Source: Halosolutus amylolyticus (lineage in GTDB: Archaea > Halobacteriota > Halobacteria > Halobacteriales > Natrialbaceae). Taken from it: a DNA stretch of 64,000 nt. The notes beneath the pieces are model-generated. The model was not told the DNA's origin, did no database searches, and was given only the letters and a program-made list of their open reading frames with translations. The translations under genes were made by a program, and so were the position numbers. The stretch is taken from contig NZ_JALIQP010000003.1 in the NCBI RefSeq assembly GCF_023566055.1, positions 372,001 to 436,000 on the forward strand. Reading direction: 5' to 3'. Below, piece after piece: positions 51,934 to 61,267 of this stretch (the first letter of the stretch is position 1; the number at the start of each line of letters is the position of its first letter).

Positions 51934-53208
51934 TTAGGGCCACAGCCCACGGGCCTCGTGGGCCTCGGCGATCCGGGAGAGTGCGACGATGTACGTCGCG
52001 TCACGCCACGTGACGTCGCGGGCGTCGTACTCCGAGCGGACGGCCTCCCACGCCCGGAGCATCTCCGTCTCGAGTTCCTCGTGGACTCGCTCCAGCCGCC
52101 ACGCGCGACGGTTGATGTCCTGGAGCCACTCGAAGTAGGAGACGGTCACGCCGCCGGCGTTCGCGAGAATGTCGGGAACGACGGGAATCCCCCGCTCCTC
52201 GAAGATCCGATCGGCCGTCGAGGTCGTGGGCCCGTTCGCGCCCTCGACGATCAGGTCGGCCTGGACGTCGCGGGCGTTCTCGCCGGACAGGACGTTGCCG
52301 ATCGCGGCCGGGATGAGCACGTCGACGTCGAGTTCGAGCAGTTCCGCGTTCGTGAGCGATCGGGGTGCGTCGTAGCCGGAGACCATCCCCGGCGTCTCGT
52401 CGTGGTCCTCGACGTCGGTCGTGTCGAGGCCGTCGGGGTCGTAGATCGCGCCGTCGACGTCCGAGACGGCGACGATCGACGCCCCGAGGTCGTCGAGGTA
52501 GCGGGCCGCGTTGGCCCCGACGCTCCCGAATCCCTGGACGGCGACGGTCGTCTCTTCGGAGTCCCAGTCGTAGTAGTCGATCGCCTCGCGGGTGATGATA
52601 CCGACGCTTCGTCCGGGCGCCTTCTCCCGGCCGTACGACCCCCCGATGACGGGCGGTTTCCCGGTGACGACGCCGGGCGTGGTCTCGCCTTCCTGCATCG
52701 AATAGGCGTCCATGAACCACGCCATCGTCTGGGGCCCGGTTCCCATGTCGGGCGCGGGGATGTCTTTCATCGGCCCGATGACGGGACGGAGTTCCTCGGC
52801 GAATCGGCGGGTGAGCCGTTCGGTCTCCTCCTCGCTGAGGTCCTTCGGATCGACGACGACGCCACCTTTCGCGCCGCCGAAGGGGAGGTCCATCACGGCA
52901 CACTTCCAGGTCATCCACATCGAGAGGCCGACGCACTCGTCCTCGCTCACGCCGGGATGAAAGCGCAGCCCGCCCTTGTAGGGGCCGCGAACGCTGTCGT
53001 GGTGGGCGCGATAGCCGGTGAACATCTCGCGGCTGCCGTCGTCGCGTTCGAGCGGGATGGTCACCCGGTAGACGTCGCGCGGGTGTCGCAGTCGCTCGAC
53101 GATCCCTTCGTCGACGTCGAGGTGGGTGGCTGCCCGCTCGAGTTGGCGACGGGCTGTCTCGACGGCACTCTCTTCTTCGACTTCCGGTGTGGGTTCAGCT
53201 GTTGTCAT
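51934..53208 (-). CDS. gdhA: Glutamate dehydrogenase (paralogue 2)
   Basis: This second glutamate dehydrogenase (424 residues) shares the main motifs of paralogue 1: [46 protein letters not shown] and [15 protein letters not shown]. It differs in having an N-terminal extension rich in Glu/Thr-Pro and altered substrate-loop residues. The two may differ in coenzyme (NAD for breakdown, NADP for synthesis), as in other haloarchaea, but sequence alone does not settle which is which. It is transcribed toward the origin and orc1. Confidence 0.93.
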   Translation of the reverse strand: MTTAEPTPEVEEESAVETARRQLERAATHLDVDEGIVERLRHPRDVYRVTIPLERDDGSREMFTGYRAHHDSVRGPYKGGLRFHPGVSEDECVGLSMWMTWKCAVMDLPFGGAKGGVVVDPKDLSEEETERLTRRFAEELRPVIGPMKDIPAPDMGTGPQTMAWFMDAYSMQEGETTPGVVTGKPPVIGGSYGREKAPGRSVGIITREAIDYYDWDSEETTVAVQGFGSVGANAARYLDDLGASIVAVSDVDGAIYDPDGLDTTDVEDHDETPGMVSGYDAPRSLTNAELLELDVDVLIPAAIGNVLSGENARDVQADLIVEGANGPTTSTADRIFEERGIPVVPDILANAGGVTVSYFEWLQDINRRAWRLERVHEELETEMLRAWEAVRSEYDARDVTWRDATYIVALSRIAEAHEARGLWP

Positions 53209-53434
53209 GGTAGCGCCGTTATGTCTCGTCCCGAAGTGCGAGTCGCGGACGATCAGCGGATGACCGCCTCCGCAGCGATCGGCTTCGGGTTCCGATAGAA
53301 GAACTTCCGCCACGGCCCCGATAACCCTTGCTACTTCGCGCCGCTTCGTGCAATATTTGCACACCCGCCCAGGAGTTGCTCGACGCGTACTCGCCGGCCC
53401 TCGATTCAAGCCCGTTCGCGTGGACGATCGGTCC

Positions 53435-54835
53435 ATGACGATCGAGAGCACCAATCCGGCGACCGGCACGGTCGTCGACACCTTCGAAGACGACTCCGGT
53501 GCCGATCGAGACGAACGCATCGAGCGCGCGGCCGAGACGTTCCCCGAGTGGCGGACGACGCCGATCGAACGACGCCAGCAACTGCTCGCCGCGGCAGGAG
53601 AGGTCCTCCGAGAGAATAGCGAGGAGTACGCCACGCTGATGACCGAAGAGATGGGCAAGCCGATCGATCAGTCCCGGTCCGAGGTCGAGAAGTGCGCCTG
53701 GGTCTGTGACTACTACGCCGAGCACGCCGCCGAGTTCCTCGCGGACGAACCCGTGGCCGGAGAACCGGACGCGGAGACGAAAGTGGTCTACCAGCCCCTG
53801 GGGCCGATCCTCGCGATCATGCCGTGGAACTTTCCCTTCTGGCAGGTGTTTCGCTTCGCCGCGCCGAACCTCACCGCGGGCAACGTCGGCGTGCTGAAAC
53901 ACGCCTCGAACGTCCCCGGTTGCGCGCGGGCGATCGAGGACGTCTTCCGGGAGGCGGGCTACCCCGACGGCGCCTTCTCGTCCCTGCTGATCGACTCCGA
54001 CGAGATCGACGCGGTACTCGAGGACGATCGCATCGCGGGTGTCACGCTCACGGGGAGCGACGGCGCGGGCCGTGCCGTCGCCGAGACGGCCGGCAATGAA
54101 CTCACGAAGACCGTCCTCGAACTCGGCGGTAGCGACCCGTTCGTCGTCCTCGACGACGCCCCGATGGAGAAGACGGTGGAGACGGCCGTCCAGGCCCGGC
54201 TCATCAACAACGGGCAGTCCTGCATCGCCGCCAAGCGGTTCATCGTCCACACCGACGTCTACGACGAGTTCCTCGATCGGTTCGTCGACGAGATGGACGC
54301 GCAAGTCGTCGGCGACCCGATGGACGAAAAGACCGACATCGGCCCGCAGGCCCGCGAGGACCTGATGGACGACCTCCACGAGCAGGTCGAAGAGACGATC
54401 GACCGGGGTGGCGACCTCGAACTCGGCGGCGAACCGATGGACCGCGACGGCGCGTACTACCCGCCGACGGTGATCACGGACCCGCTCGAGGACTCCCCTG
54501 CGGACCAGGAAGAAGTCTTTGGGCCCGTCGCCACCGTGTTCGAGGTGTCCGACGAGGAGCGCGCGATCGAGAAAGCCAACGACACCCGGTTCGGACTCGG
54601 CGCGAGCGTCTGGACCGCGGACCTCGATCGGGGGGAGCGGGTCGCTCGTCGGTTCGAGTCCGGGCTGGCGTTCGTGAACGAACTCGTCAAGTCCGATCCG
54701 CGACTCCCCTTCGGCGGCGTCAAGGACTCCGGCTACGGGCGGGAACTCGCCCGCGCCGGCATCCGCGAGTTCGTGAACGCGAAGACGATCTGGGTCCAGC
54801 ACGAGGCCGGCGAGGAGACCGAGATGGTCGAGTGA
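53435..54835 (+). CDS. NAD(P)-dependent aldehyde dehydrogenase (succinate-semialdehyde dehydrogenase type)
   Basis: This 466-residue enzyme of the short succinate-semialdehyde type has the catalytic cysteine in [14 protein letters not shown]. Other motifs are [34 protein letters not shown] and [15 protein letters not shown]. It ends with [16 protein letters not shown]. The start is the ATG at 53435 ([19 protein letters not shown]). It differs clearly from the enzyme at 41147, so the two are not recent duplicates. Confidence 0.92.
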   Translation: MTIESTNPATGTVVDTFEDDSGADRDERIERAAETFPEWRTTPIERRQQLLAAAGEVLRENSEEYATLMTEEMGKPIDQSRSEVEKCAWVCDYYAEHAAEFLADEPVAGEPDAETKVVYQPLGPILAIMPWNFPFWQVFRFAAPNLTAGNVGVLKHASNVPGCARAIEDVFREAGYPDGAFSSLLIDSDEIDAVLEDDRIAGVTLTGSDGAGRAVAETAGNELTKTVLELGGSDPFVVLDDAPMEKTVETAVQARLINNGQSCIAAKRFIVHTDVYDEFLDRFVDEMDAQVVGDPMDEKTDIGPQAREDLMDDLHEQVEETIDRGGDLELGGEPMDRDGAYYPPTVITDPLEDSPADQEEVFGPVATVFEVSDEERAIEKANDTRFGLGASVWTADLDRGERVARRFESGLAFVNELVKSDPRLPFGGVKDSGYGRELARAGIREFVNAKTIWVQHEAGEETEMVE

Positions 54836-54905
54836 GCGGCGAATTCGTCCGCACCGAACGGTATCCTGCACGCTGCACGCCCCGGGCCTTGCGTTCGGAG
54901 GGATG

Positions 54906-55507
54906 TCAGGGGAGCAGGAACCGCGCGGCGTCGGGGAACCGCTCGGCCCACGCCGCCTCGTGGTGTTCGGCGTCCTCGTCGACGACGAACCGGAGCCGGT
55001 CGCGGTCGTACCCCCGCTCGCGGAGGCGCTCGACCAGCCGCTTCGCGTCCCGGAGGTAGGCCTCGTTCAGCGCCGGATCGTCGGGCGCCTCCCGGCCACC
55101 CACGTCGACGTACAGACGCCCGTCGGTGCGCGAACGCCCCGTGAGGTCGTCGAAGATCGCCTCGCCCGACCACCACAGCGCGGGGCTCATGACGCCCGCG
55201 AACCCGACGCGATCGGGATTCCGACGATGATGGCTTCACGACCCTCCGCCGCGAGTCGCTCCATCGTCTCGTCGGCCCGCCACTCGCCCGAGTGGCTCGT
55301 CACCTCGTCGAAGAGGTTCTGCCCGTCGTGCATGTAGAGGACGGGGTAGTCGTCGTCGGACGCCTCGTAGGAGGGCGGCAGGTAGGCGAGGAGGTGGCGG
55401 TCGGCGTGACACTCCGGCGCGGGGATCGGCTCGGAGACGCGGACGTCGCCGACGACGGTGTGGTCGTTCGCGAGGTCGTACGGCCGCCACTCGAGTTCTC
55501 CGCCCAT
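54906..55507 (-). pseudogene. Esterase-type alpha/beta hydrolase with internal deletion and frameshift
   Basis: The 5' part (55507 to 55187) encodes MGGELEWRPYDLANDHTVVG... and LAYLPPSYEASDDDYPVLYMHDGQNLFDE, then IIVGIPIA. This is the N-terminal half of an enterochelin-esterase-like hydrolase. The 3' part (55190 to 54906, other frame) encodes SPALWWSGEAIFDDL and a C-terminal RFVVDEDAEHHEAAWAERFP. Between these the family normally has about 80-90 residues including the GxSxGG nucleophile. Here IIVGIP runs almost directly into a GFAGVMSPALWW reading, so the core and the catalytic serine are lost and the frame is shifted. Confidence 0.8.
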
Positions 55508-55620
55508 ACTCGACGACGAGCCAGCGCCGCGGTAAGCCTTTCGTCCGCACCGCAGAACGCGCCCCCGAGGCCCGTCGCGGCTGCAACACGTTTTTGTACC
55601 AGATGGGAGACTCCGAACGT

Positions 55621-56154
55621 ATGACCGGACTGTACTACGAGGAGTTCACCGTCGGTGAGACGATCGAACACGAGCGTCGGCGGACGATCTCCGAGAGCGA
55701 CAACCAGCGCTTTTGCGACATGACGATGAACCAGCAGCCGCTCCACCTCGACGCCGAGTTCGCCGCGGACACTCAGTTCGGCGACCGACTGGTCAACGGT
55801 CTCTACACGATGAGCCTCGCGGTCGGCATCTCCATCCCCGAGACGACCGACGGAACGATCGTCGCGAACCTCTCCTACGACGACGTCGAGCACCCGAACC
55901 CGGTCTTTCACGGCGACACGATCCGTGTCCAGTCGACGGTCACGGACAAGCGCGAGACCAGCGACGGCGAGCGCGGGATCGTTACCATGCACGTCGAGGT
56001 CTTCAGAGTCAACGATCAGTCCGGGGGCGACGCGAACGGGACCTCGTCGGACGCGTCCGACGGCGGGGACGAACCGCTCGTCTGCGAGTTCGATCGGACC
56101 GTCCTGTCGCTGAAACGCGAGCACGCCGAGACGGAATCCGGAGCTGAGGCGTGA
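55621..56154 (+). CDS. MaoC-family (hot-dog fold) hydratase
   Basis: This 177-residue hot-dog protein has FTVGETIEHERRRTISESDNQRFCDMTMNQQPLHLDAEFA, the MaoC N-terminal pattern with the catalytic Asp/His pair. GDRLVNGLYTMSLAVG and YDDVEHPNPVFHGDTIRVQSTV follow. It probably hydrates an enoyl-CoA; relatives in haloarchaea act on mesaconyl-CoA or 3-hydroxyacyl-CoA. An acidic Gly/Ser-rich insert sits near residue 135-150. The start is the ATG at 55621. Its stop overlaps the next gene start by one base. Confidence 0.85.
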   Translation: MTGLYYEEFTVGETIEHERRRTISESDNQRFCDMTMNQQPLHLDAEFAADTQFGDRLVNGLYTMSLAVGISIPETTDGTIVANLSYDDVEHPNPVFHGDTIRVQSTVTDKRETSDGERGIVTMHVEVFRVNDQSGGDANGTSSDASDGGDEPLVCEFDRTVLSLKREHAETESGAEA

Positions 56155-56750
56155 TGTCGGACGCCGACCTCGATCCCGCGGACCTGGAGTGGCTCTCGCT
56201 GGAGGACGACGAGGAGATCGTCTGGGCCAGCGGTCCCGATCGACGGACGCTGGTCCCGGCATTCGTCGTCGGGATTCCGCTCTCGATCGTCCTGATCGGG
56301 ATCGTCATCATCGCGGGCGAGTACCTCCGCGTGACCAACACACACTACGTCGTCACGACCCAGGCCCTCTACAAGAAGACGGGCGTGGTCTCCCGGGACG
56401 TCAAGCGGATCGAACACGGGAAAGTGCAGGACATCTCCTACTCCCAGAGCGCCGTGGGGAACTACTTCGGCTACGGGACGGTCGAGGTCAGCACGGCCGG
56501 CGGCTCCGGGGTCGAACTGTCGTTCAAATCGGTTCCCGACCCGCGGGCGGTCCAGGGCCGGATCAGCGACCTGGTCGATCGCGGCGGGCGCGGAACGAGC
56601 GAGGAGGAACCGGTCGACGACGTCCTCGCCGAGATCCTCACCGAACTCCGCGCGATCCGCGAGGCCGTCGAGGAATCGGACGTTGACGCGACCCCGGACC
56701 GTACCGGCGACACACGCTCGAGCCCCGACGAGCCCCGGTCCTCACGATGA
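56154..56750 (+). CDS. PH-domain (bPH2/DUF304) membrane protein A
   Basis: This 198-residue protein has two membrane spans at about 38-62 and a PH-like domain (TNTHYVVTTQALYKKTGVVSRDVKRIEHGKVQDISYSQSAVGNYFGYGTVEV). This pattern is that of the bacterial-type PH domain proteins. An acidic C-terminal tail follows. It starts by TGATG overlap with the MaoC gene, and its stop overlaps the next gene (ATGA), giving a three-gene operon. Confidence 0.85.
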   Translation: MSDADLDPADLEWLSLEDDEEIVWASGPDRRTLVPAFVVGIPLSIVLIGIVIIAGEYLRVTNTHYVVTTQALYKKTGVVSRDVKRIEHGKVQDISYSQSAVGNYFGYGTVEVSTAGGSGVELSFKSVPDPRAVQGRISDLVDRGGRGTSEEEPVDDVLAEILTELRAIREAVEESDVDATPDRTGDTRSSPDEPRSSR

Positions 56751-57325
56751 CGACGCCCGATCGACGATCGGGCGCCGAGGACGTCGCGTGGCTCACAGTC
56801 GGGGCGGACGAGGAGGTCCGCTGGCAGGGCGGTCCACGCATCCAGACCGTCTACCCGTGGGTCGCGCTCGCCGTCGTGGGGGCCCTCGTGATCGCCGCAG
56901 CCGTCGTACTCGAGGTCCTCTCACCGCTGGGACTGCTCTGGCTCCCGGTCCTCGCCGCGCCGGGGTGCTGGCAGTACGCCCGCGTCTCCCGGACGACGTT
57001 CCTGATCACGAACCGCCGGGTCGCCGTCAGGTCGGGCGTCCTCGGCGTCACCGTCCGCGTCGTCGGACTGGAGCGCGTCCAGAACACGCGAGTCACCCAG
57101 AACCCGATCGGCCGACTGATCGGCTACGGACGGGTCACGATCGAGACGGCCGGCGGGTCGGACCTCGTCTTCTGGAACGTCGAAACGCCGTCGGACGTGC
57201 GCGCGAGACTCGAAGCCCAGCGCACCGGACCCGAGTCGCGCCGACTCCCCGGCAGCCGCGAACAGTGGGCGTCGGTCCTCGCGGAGGTCAGGGCGTGGCG
57301 GCGTGCCCTCGATCGATCGCGCTGA
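56747..57325 (+). CDS. PH-domain (bPH2/DUF304) membrane protein B
   Basis: This 192-residue protein resembles protein A upstream: two spans at about 38-80, then TFLITNRRVAVRSGVLGVTVRVVGLERVQNTRVTQNPIGRLIGYGRVTIETAGGS. The pair probably arose by tandem duplication and may form a hetero-oligomer in the membrane. It overlaps protein A by ATGA. The function of the family is unknown. Confidence 0.85.
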   Translation: MTTPDRRSGAEDVAWLTVGADEEVRWQGGPRIQTVYPWVALAVVGALVIAAAVVLEVLSPLGLLWLPVLAAPGCWQYARVSRTTFLITNRRVAVRSGVLGVTVRVVGLERVQNTRVTQNPIGRLIGYGRVTIETAGGSDLVFWNVETPSDVRARLEAQRTGPESRRLPGSREQWASVLAEVRAWRRALDRSR

Positions 57326-57488
57326 TCACGTCACTCCCTCGATCGCGCTGAGATCGCCCTTCCCTGTATCGGTCCCACCGATTCCGCCGCGATCGACTGG
57401 CTCGACTCGCCGATCCACCCCGTTCGACTGCGATACTCGGTATCACACCACCGGCAGGATTTTTATTCATCACTCCGACGACAGGAGT

Positions 57489-58112
57489 ATGACGACGCTC
57501 TTCCCGGCGACGATCGAGACCGATCGGTTGCGTCTCGAGGCACTTCGTCCAGGCGCAGTCGACGTCCACGAACTGTACCGGGTCTGTTCGTCCGATCCGG
57601 GAATCGAGGAAGTCACGGAGTACGTGACCTGGGATCCCCACCGAACGCCGAAGGAGACCGTCGATCACGTCGAGCGGGCGGGCGAGCAGTACGAGTCGAA
57701 CGAGGGCGTGACGTACGTGATCCGGCCGCGCGAGGGCGAGGACGGCGCGGGGGAACTCGCCGGCGACACCGGGTTCGACGTCGACTGGGACCGCCAGTCG
57801 ATGACCCTCGGGATCTGGCTCCGGAAGCGGTTCTGGGGACGCGGCTACTCGGGCGAACGCGCGGCCGCGCTCATGCACGTCGCGTTCGAGCACCTGGACC
57901 TGGACCTCGTCGAGGTGGAGGCGTTCGTGGACAACGACCGGTCGAAGCGCGCGATCCGCAAGTACACCGAGGCCCACGGTGGCGGCCGTGACGGCGTCCT
58001 CCGCAACTGGCGCGTTCAGGACGGAGAACCGATCGACTGCGTCCGCTACAGCGTCTCGCGATCGGAGTGGGCGGCCAGTTCGACCGACGTCACCGTCGCG
58101 ATTCGCGACTGA
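57489..58112 (+). CDS. GNAT family N-acetyltransferase (RimJ/RimL-like)
   Basis: This 207-residue acetyltransferase begins MTTLFPATIETDRLRLEALRPGAVDVHELY, the RimJ-type N-terminus. It has the acetyl-CoA motif region IWLRKRFWGRGYSGERAAALMHVAFEHLDL and VEAFVDNDRSKRAIRKYTEAHGG. It could acetylate a protein N-terminus or a small molecule. A TATA-like attttta is about 28 bases upstream. Confidence 0.9.
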   Translation: MTTLFPATIETDRLRLEALRPGAVDVHELYRVCSSDPGIEEVTEYVTWDPHRTPKETVDHVERAGEQYESNEGVTYVIRPREGEDGAGELAGDTGFDVDWDRQSMTLGIWLRKRFWGRGYSGERAAALMHVAFEHLDLDLVEVEAFVDNDRSKRAIRKYTEAHGGGRDGVLRNWRVQDGEPIDCVRYSVSRSEWAASSTDVTVAIRD

Positions 58113-58155
58113 CGGTCGTCTTCGGCCGGGGCAGTCCCGGCGCGAGGACGGCCAC

Positions 58156-58506
58156 TCAGGCCACCGTCGCGATCATGTAGATATTGACGAAGACGGCGAC
58201 CGTCCACGGGAGCGCGAGTCCGGCGGGGACGATCGCCCGGTAGGCCGCCGGGAGGAGCGGACGACAGAGGAGTCCGATCCCGATCGCGACGCCTTTCAGC
58301 GCCAGCATCCCCGCCAGCCCGTGGTTGTAGATCGCACCGCGGGCGATCGGGTTCGACTCGTTCAGCCCGAGGTGGAGGCCGACGAACGTCGTCACGACGT
58401 CGCCGACGAGCGAGACCCCGACGAGGATCCAGAGGGCCCGCTCCAGTTCGACGGGCGTGACGTCACCGGGCAATCGGCGGCGCAGGGACGCGCCGTCGTA
58501 ACTCAT
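58156..58506 (-). CDS. Small membrane protein (DUF5658-like)
   Basis: This 116-residue protein from the ATG at 58506 has three or four hydrophobic segments. The motif LWILVGVSLVGDVVTTFVGLHLGLNESNPIARG (with the conserved ESNP after the first helix) is typical of DUF5658-type proteins. No function is known. It converges on the GNAT gene. Confidence 0.8.
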   Translation of the reverse strand: MSYDGASLRRRLPGDVTPVELERALWILVGVSLVGDVVTTFVGLHLGLNESNPIARGAIYNHGLAGMLALKGVAIGIGLLCRPLLPAAYRAIVPAGLALPWTVAVFVNIYMIATVA

Positions 58507-58839
58507 AGGCTCTCGATCGGAGTCGAACCGATCGCGATCGTACCACCGGAGAGCGTGCGGGGCTGGCGCACGCGGCGGTTCCACAACTCGCGGTATTGTT
58601 ATGCCAGTCGTAGCGCGATCGGCCCGCACAGTAATCCACGACAACTGCGCCCAAACGATCGGTATCGGATGATTTCGACGCCGAGAACGGTATCGTCAGC
58701 CTCGCTCGTCGCCGGGGATGGGAACGTCGGCGTCGCTCGCCGCCGGAGGTGGAATCGTCGGAATCGCATCACAGCGAGAATACCGGGGGCCACACCGGAC
58801 GTCGATTCGCGATCGAAGCCCCGATGTCCGGATCGCGCT
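58507..58839. other. Intergenic region without a recognisable gene
   Basis: About 330 bases between the divergent 5' side of the DUF5658-type gene and the 3' end of the carboxyltransferase gene. I see only short unconvincing frames here and no RNA gene. Confidence 0.6.
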
Positions 58840-60642
58840 TCAGAGAATCGTGCCGTGTTTCTTGCTCGGCAGGTCCTTCTCGACGTTCTCGTAGAACGCG
58901 AAGCGAGTGCTCAGTTCGTCGCGAAGCGAACTCGGCGGGACGATCTCGTCGATGACCACGTCGCTGGCCATCCGGTGGATGTCGATGTCCTCGCGGTAGG
59001 CTTCCCGGAGTTCCTGCTCCTTTCGCTCGCGTTCTTCGGGGTCGTCGATCGCCGAGAGCTTCCGGGCGTAGACGGCGTTGATCGCCGCCTCGGGGCCCAT
59101 GATGGCGATCTCACCGGACGGCAGGCCGATGACGCTCTCGGGGTCGTAGGCCGGGCCGCCCATGGCGTAGATACCCGCGCCGTAGGCCTTGCGGACGACG
59201 ACCGTCTGCTGGGGCACCGTCGCCGAGGAGGTGGCGTAGATGAACTTCTTGCCCTTCTCCAGGATGGCGTCCTTCTCGACCTGGGAGCCGGCCATAAACC
59301 CGGGCGTGTCACAGAGATAGAGGATGGGGATGTTGAACGCGTCCGACTTCCAGATGAACTCGGCGGCCTTCTCTGCGGCGTCGGGGAAGATCGCTCCCGC
59401 ACGGTGTGCAGGCTGGTTCGCGACGATGCCGACCGGCCGGCCGTCGATGCGGGCGTAGGCGGTGATGATCTCCTCGCCGTAGTCGGGGCGTAACTCGAAG
59501 TACGATCCCGCGTCGACGACCCGATCGATGACGTCGGTCATGTCGTACCCCCTGTTCGGGTGCTGTGGGACGACGCCGTCGATTCCTGCGGGCGATTTCG
59601 CCGGTTCGATCGGCTCCTGTCGGGGCGGCTGCTCGTCGGCGTTGTCCGGCAGGTAGGTGATCAACTGAGCCACGAGGTCGCGGGCGTGTTCCTCGTCCCG
59701 CGCGACCAGGTCGGCGGAGCCGGATTCGCGCGCGTGGACGTCCGGCCCACCCAGTTCCTGCAGGTCGATGTCCTCGCCGGTGACCATCTGGACCATCCGG
59801 GGCGAGGCGATCGCCATCGCGGACATCTCCTCGACCATGATCGTGAAGTCCGCGAAGACGGGGGTGTAGGCCGCCCCGGCGATACAGGGACCGTAGAGGA
59901 CGCAGATCTGTGGCACCCGCCCGGAGAGCATCGAGTGGTTGTAGTAGTACTTCCCGATCCCCTCGCGGTTGGCGAAGAAGCCGCTCTGCTGATCGATCCG
60001 GCCACCCGAGGAGTCCATCAGGTAGAACACCGGTCGGCCCGTCTTGAGCGCGCGCTGTTGCATCCGGAGGAACTTCTCGACGCCCTTCTCGGCCATGCTC
60101 CCGCGTTTGACGGTGTAGTCGTTGGCCATAAAGTGGACGTCCCGCCCCTCGAACGTCGCCCCGCCCGTGATGAGGCCGTCCGCCGGGAGGCGATCGTCCG
60201 TGTCCGGGTCCGCGCCGCTGGGATGCCAGTCGTCGAACGCCGCGAACTTGCCGTCCTCGAAGAGGAACGCGGCGTCCTCGCCGCCGAACCAGTGCTCGAG
60301 TCGATCGCGGACGAACAGTTTCCCCTCGTCGGCCAGCCCCTCGCGGTACTTCTCGGGGCCGCCTTCGAGAATGTCCGCGATCTCCTCGCGGAGCAGGGCC
60401 TCGCGTTCGGTCGGGCCCAGTTCGTCGCCGTCCGCTCCGCCCTCGGCTGGCGGCGTCGACGCGACCTGCTGTCCGCTCGCGTCCGCTCGCGCCGACGGCG
60501 TCGCCTCGCGCTCGTGGACGGCCAGCGGGTCGTCGTCGCGCCCGACGTACACCTCGACCGTGTTCCCGACGTGCTCGGCCAGCGCGGCCGCGATCGCCGA
60601 CGCTTCCTCGTCCGACGCCCCTGCCGCGATTCTGACTTTCAT
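58840..60642 (-). CDS. Acyl-CoA (propionyl/acetyl-CoA) carboxylase, carboxyltransferase subunit with N-terminal PccX-like domain
   Basis: This 600-residue protein carries the carboxyltransferase of a biotin-dependent acyl-CoA carboxylase. The two crotonase-like halves show FMANDYTVKRGSMAEKGVEK, GRIDQQSGFF and GPCIAGAAYTPVFADF (oxyanion glycines). In the second half are FEL RPDYGEEIITAYARIDG and GAGIYAMGGPAYDPE. Residues 1 to about 45 (MKVRIAAGASDEEASAIAAALAEH and VEVYVGRDD) resemble the small PccX/epsilon subunit, joined by a flexible linker to about residue 90. Usual PccB proteins are about 510-520 residues. The biotin carboxylase subunit is not in the window. The start is the ATG at 60642. 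Confidence 0.9.
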   Translation of the reverse strand: MKVRIAAGASDEEASAIAAALAEHVGNTVEVYVGRDDDPLAVHEREATPSARADASGQQVASTPPAEGGADGDELGPTEREALLREEIADILEGGPEKYREGLADEGKLFVRDRLEHWFGGEDAAFLFEDGKFAAFDDWHPSGADPDTDDRLPADGLITGGATFEGRDVHFMANDYTVKRGSMAEKGVEKFLRMQQRALKTGRPVFYLMDSSGGRIDQQSGFFANREGIGKYYYNHSMLSGRVPQICVLYGPCIAGAAYTPVFADFTIMVEEMSAMAIASPRMVQMVTGEDIDLQELGGPDVHARESGSADLVARDEEHARDLVAQLITYLPDNADEQPPRQEPIEPAKSPAGIDGVVPQHPNRGYDMTDVIDRVVDAGSYFELRPDYGEEIITAYARIDGRPVGIVANQPAHRAGAIFPDAAEKAAEFIWKSDAFNIPILYLCDTPGFMAGSQVEKDAILEKGKKFIYATSSATVPQQTVVVRKAYGAGIYAMGGPAYDPESVIGLPSGEIAIMGPEAAINAVYARKLSAIDDPEERERKEQELREAYREDIDIHRMASDVVIDEIVPPSSLRDELSTRFAFYENVEKDLPSKKHGTIL

Positions 60643-61267
60643 GGCAAAATTTGTGATCGCCCCGCTACAAGTCGTTTTCCCTCGGCGCTCGTCGAACCGG
60701 GTCCACGGCCGTTCGGCACCGAAAGTCAAACGAACGTTTCGATCGGCCCTCGCGGCGATCGCGAACTGACGACCTGGCCAGCGACCGTGCGGAGACGCCG
60801 GCGACGGGAACTGGAGAGCGACCGGTTCGCGCGAAATCGCCTCCCGCTGATCGGTCGGCGCACGCCGGGAAGAGATGAGGAGGATCGCGGGTGGAGGGCA
60901 CGACCCGATGGGGAGTGAGTTCGACTGCCGAGCAGTACTCGATGCGAAGTCGATCGCGATCGCCGCGACCGACGTTCGAATCGTGCTGGTCGGCAGGCTG
61001 TCCCCGTGGTCACCAGCACGGAGACGTCTCTCAGTGCGGGGGCCTCACACACGAACGCTCGCCTGTCGTCGTGCACACATTAAAACGGGACTGTCGGATC
61101 CGATCGGCACCCTGTCGAATCGAGTCGAAACGAACGCTCTGCAGGTGCAGGCACAATCACTAATCTCGAATTCAGCGAGTATTCGACCACTACCGACGTG
61201 TAGGCGAAGAGTAGCTTTGACGTGTGGGATCTTCCGGTATACGAGCCCACGAATCCGTATCGACGAC
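60643..61267. other. Intergenic region of 625 bases without a recognisable gene
   Basis: No convincing coding sequence or RNA gene was seen. An 8-base dyad (gtgctggt at 60983-60990, accagcac at 61012-61019) can form a long-loop hairpin. The last part (61130-61190) is less GC-rich and may hold the promoter of the downstream gene. The frame upstream of 61268 stays open but has poor coding character. Confidence 0.6.

Noticed and set aside
53209-53300. Short plus-strand frame starting ATGTCTCGTCCC
   Set aside because: Only about 25 codons with no supporting features; it lies in the upstream region of the second glutamate dehydrogenase.
60983-61019. Possible RNA gene or riboswitch around the gtgctggt dyad
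   Set aside because: The loop is long, no further pairing is evident and no known RNA consensus can be traced.
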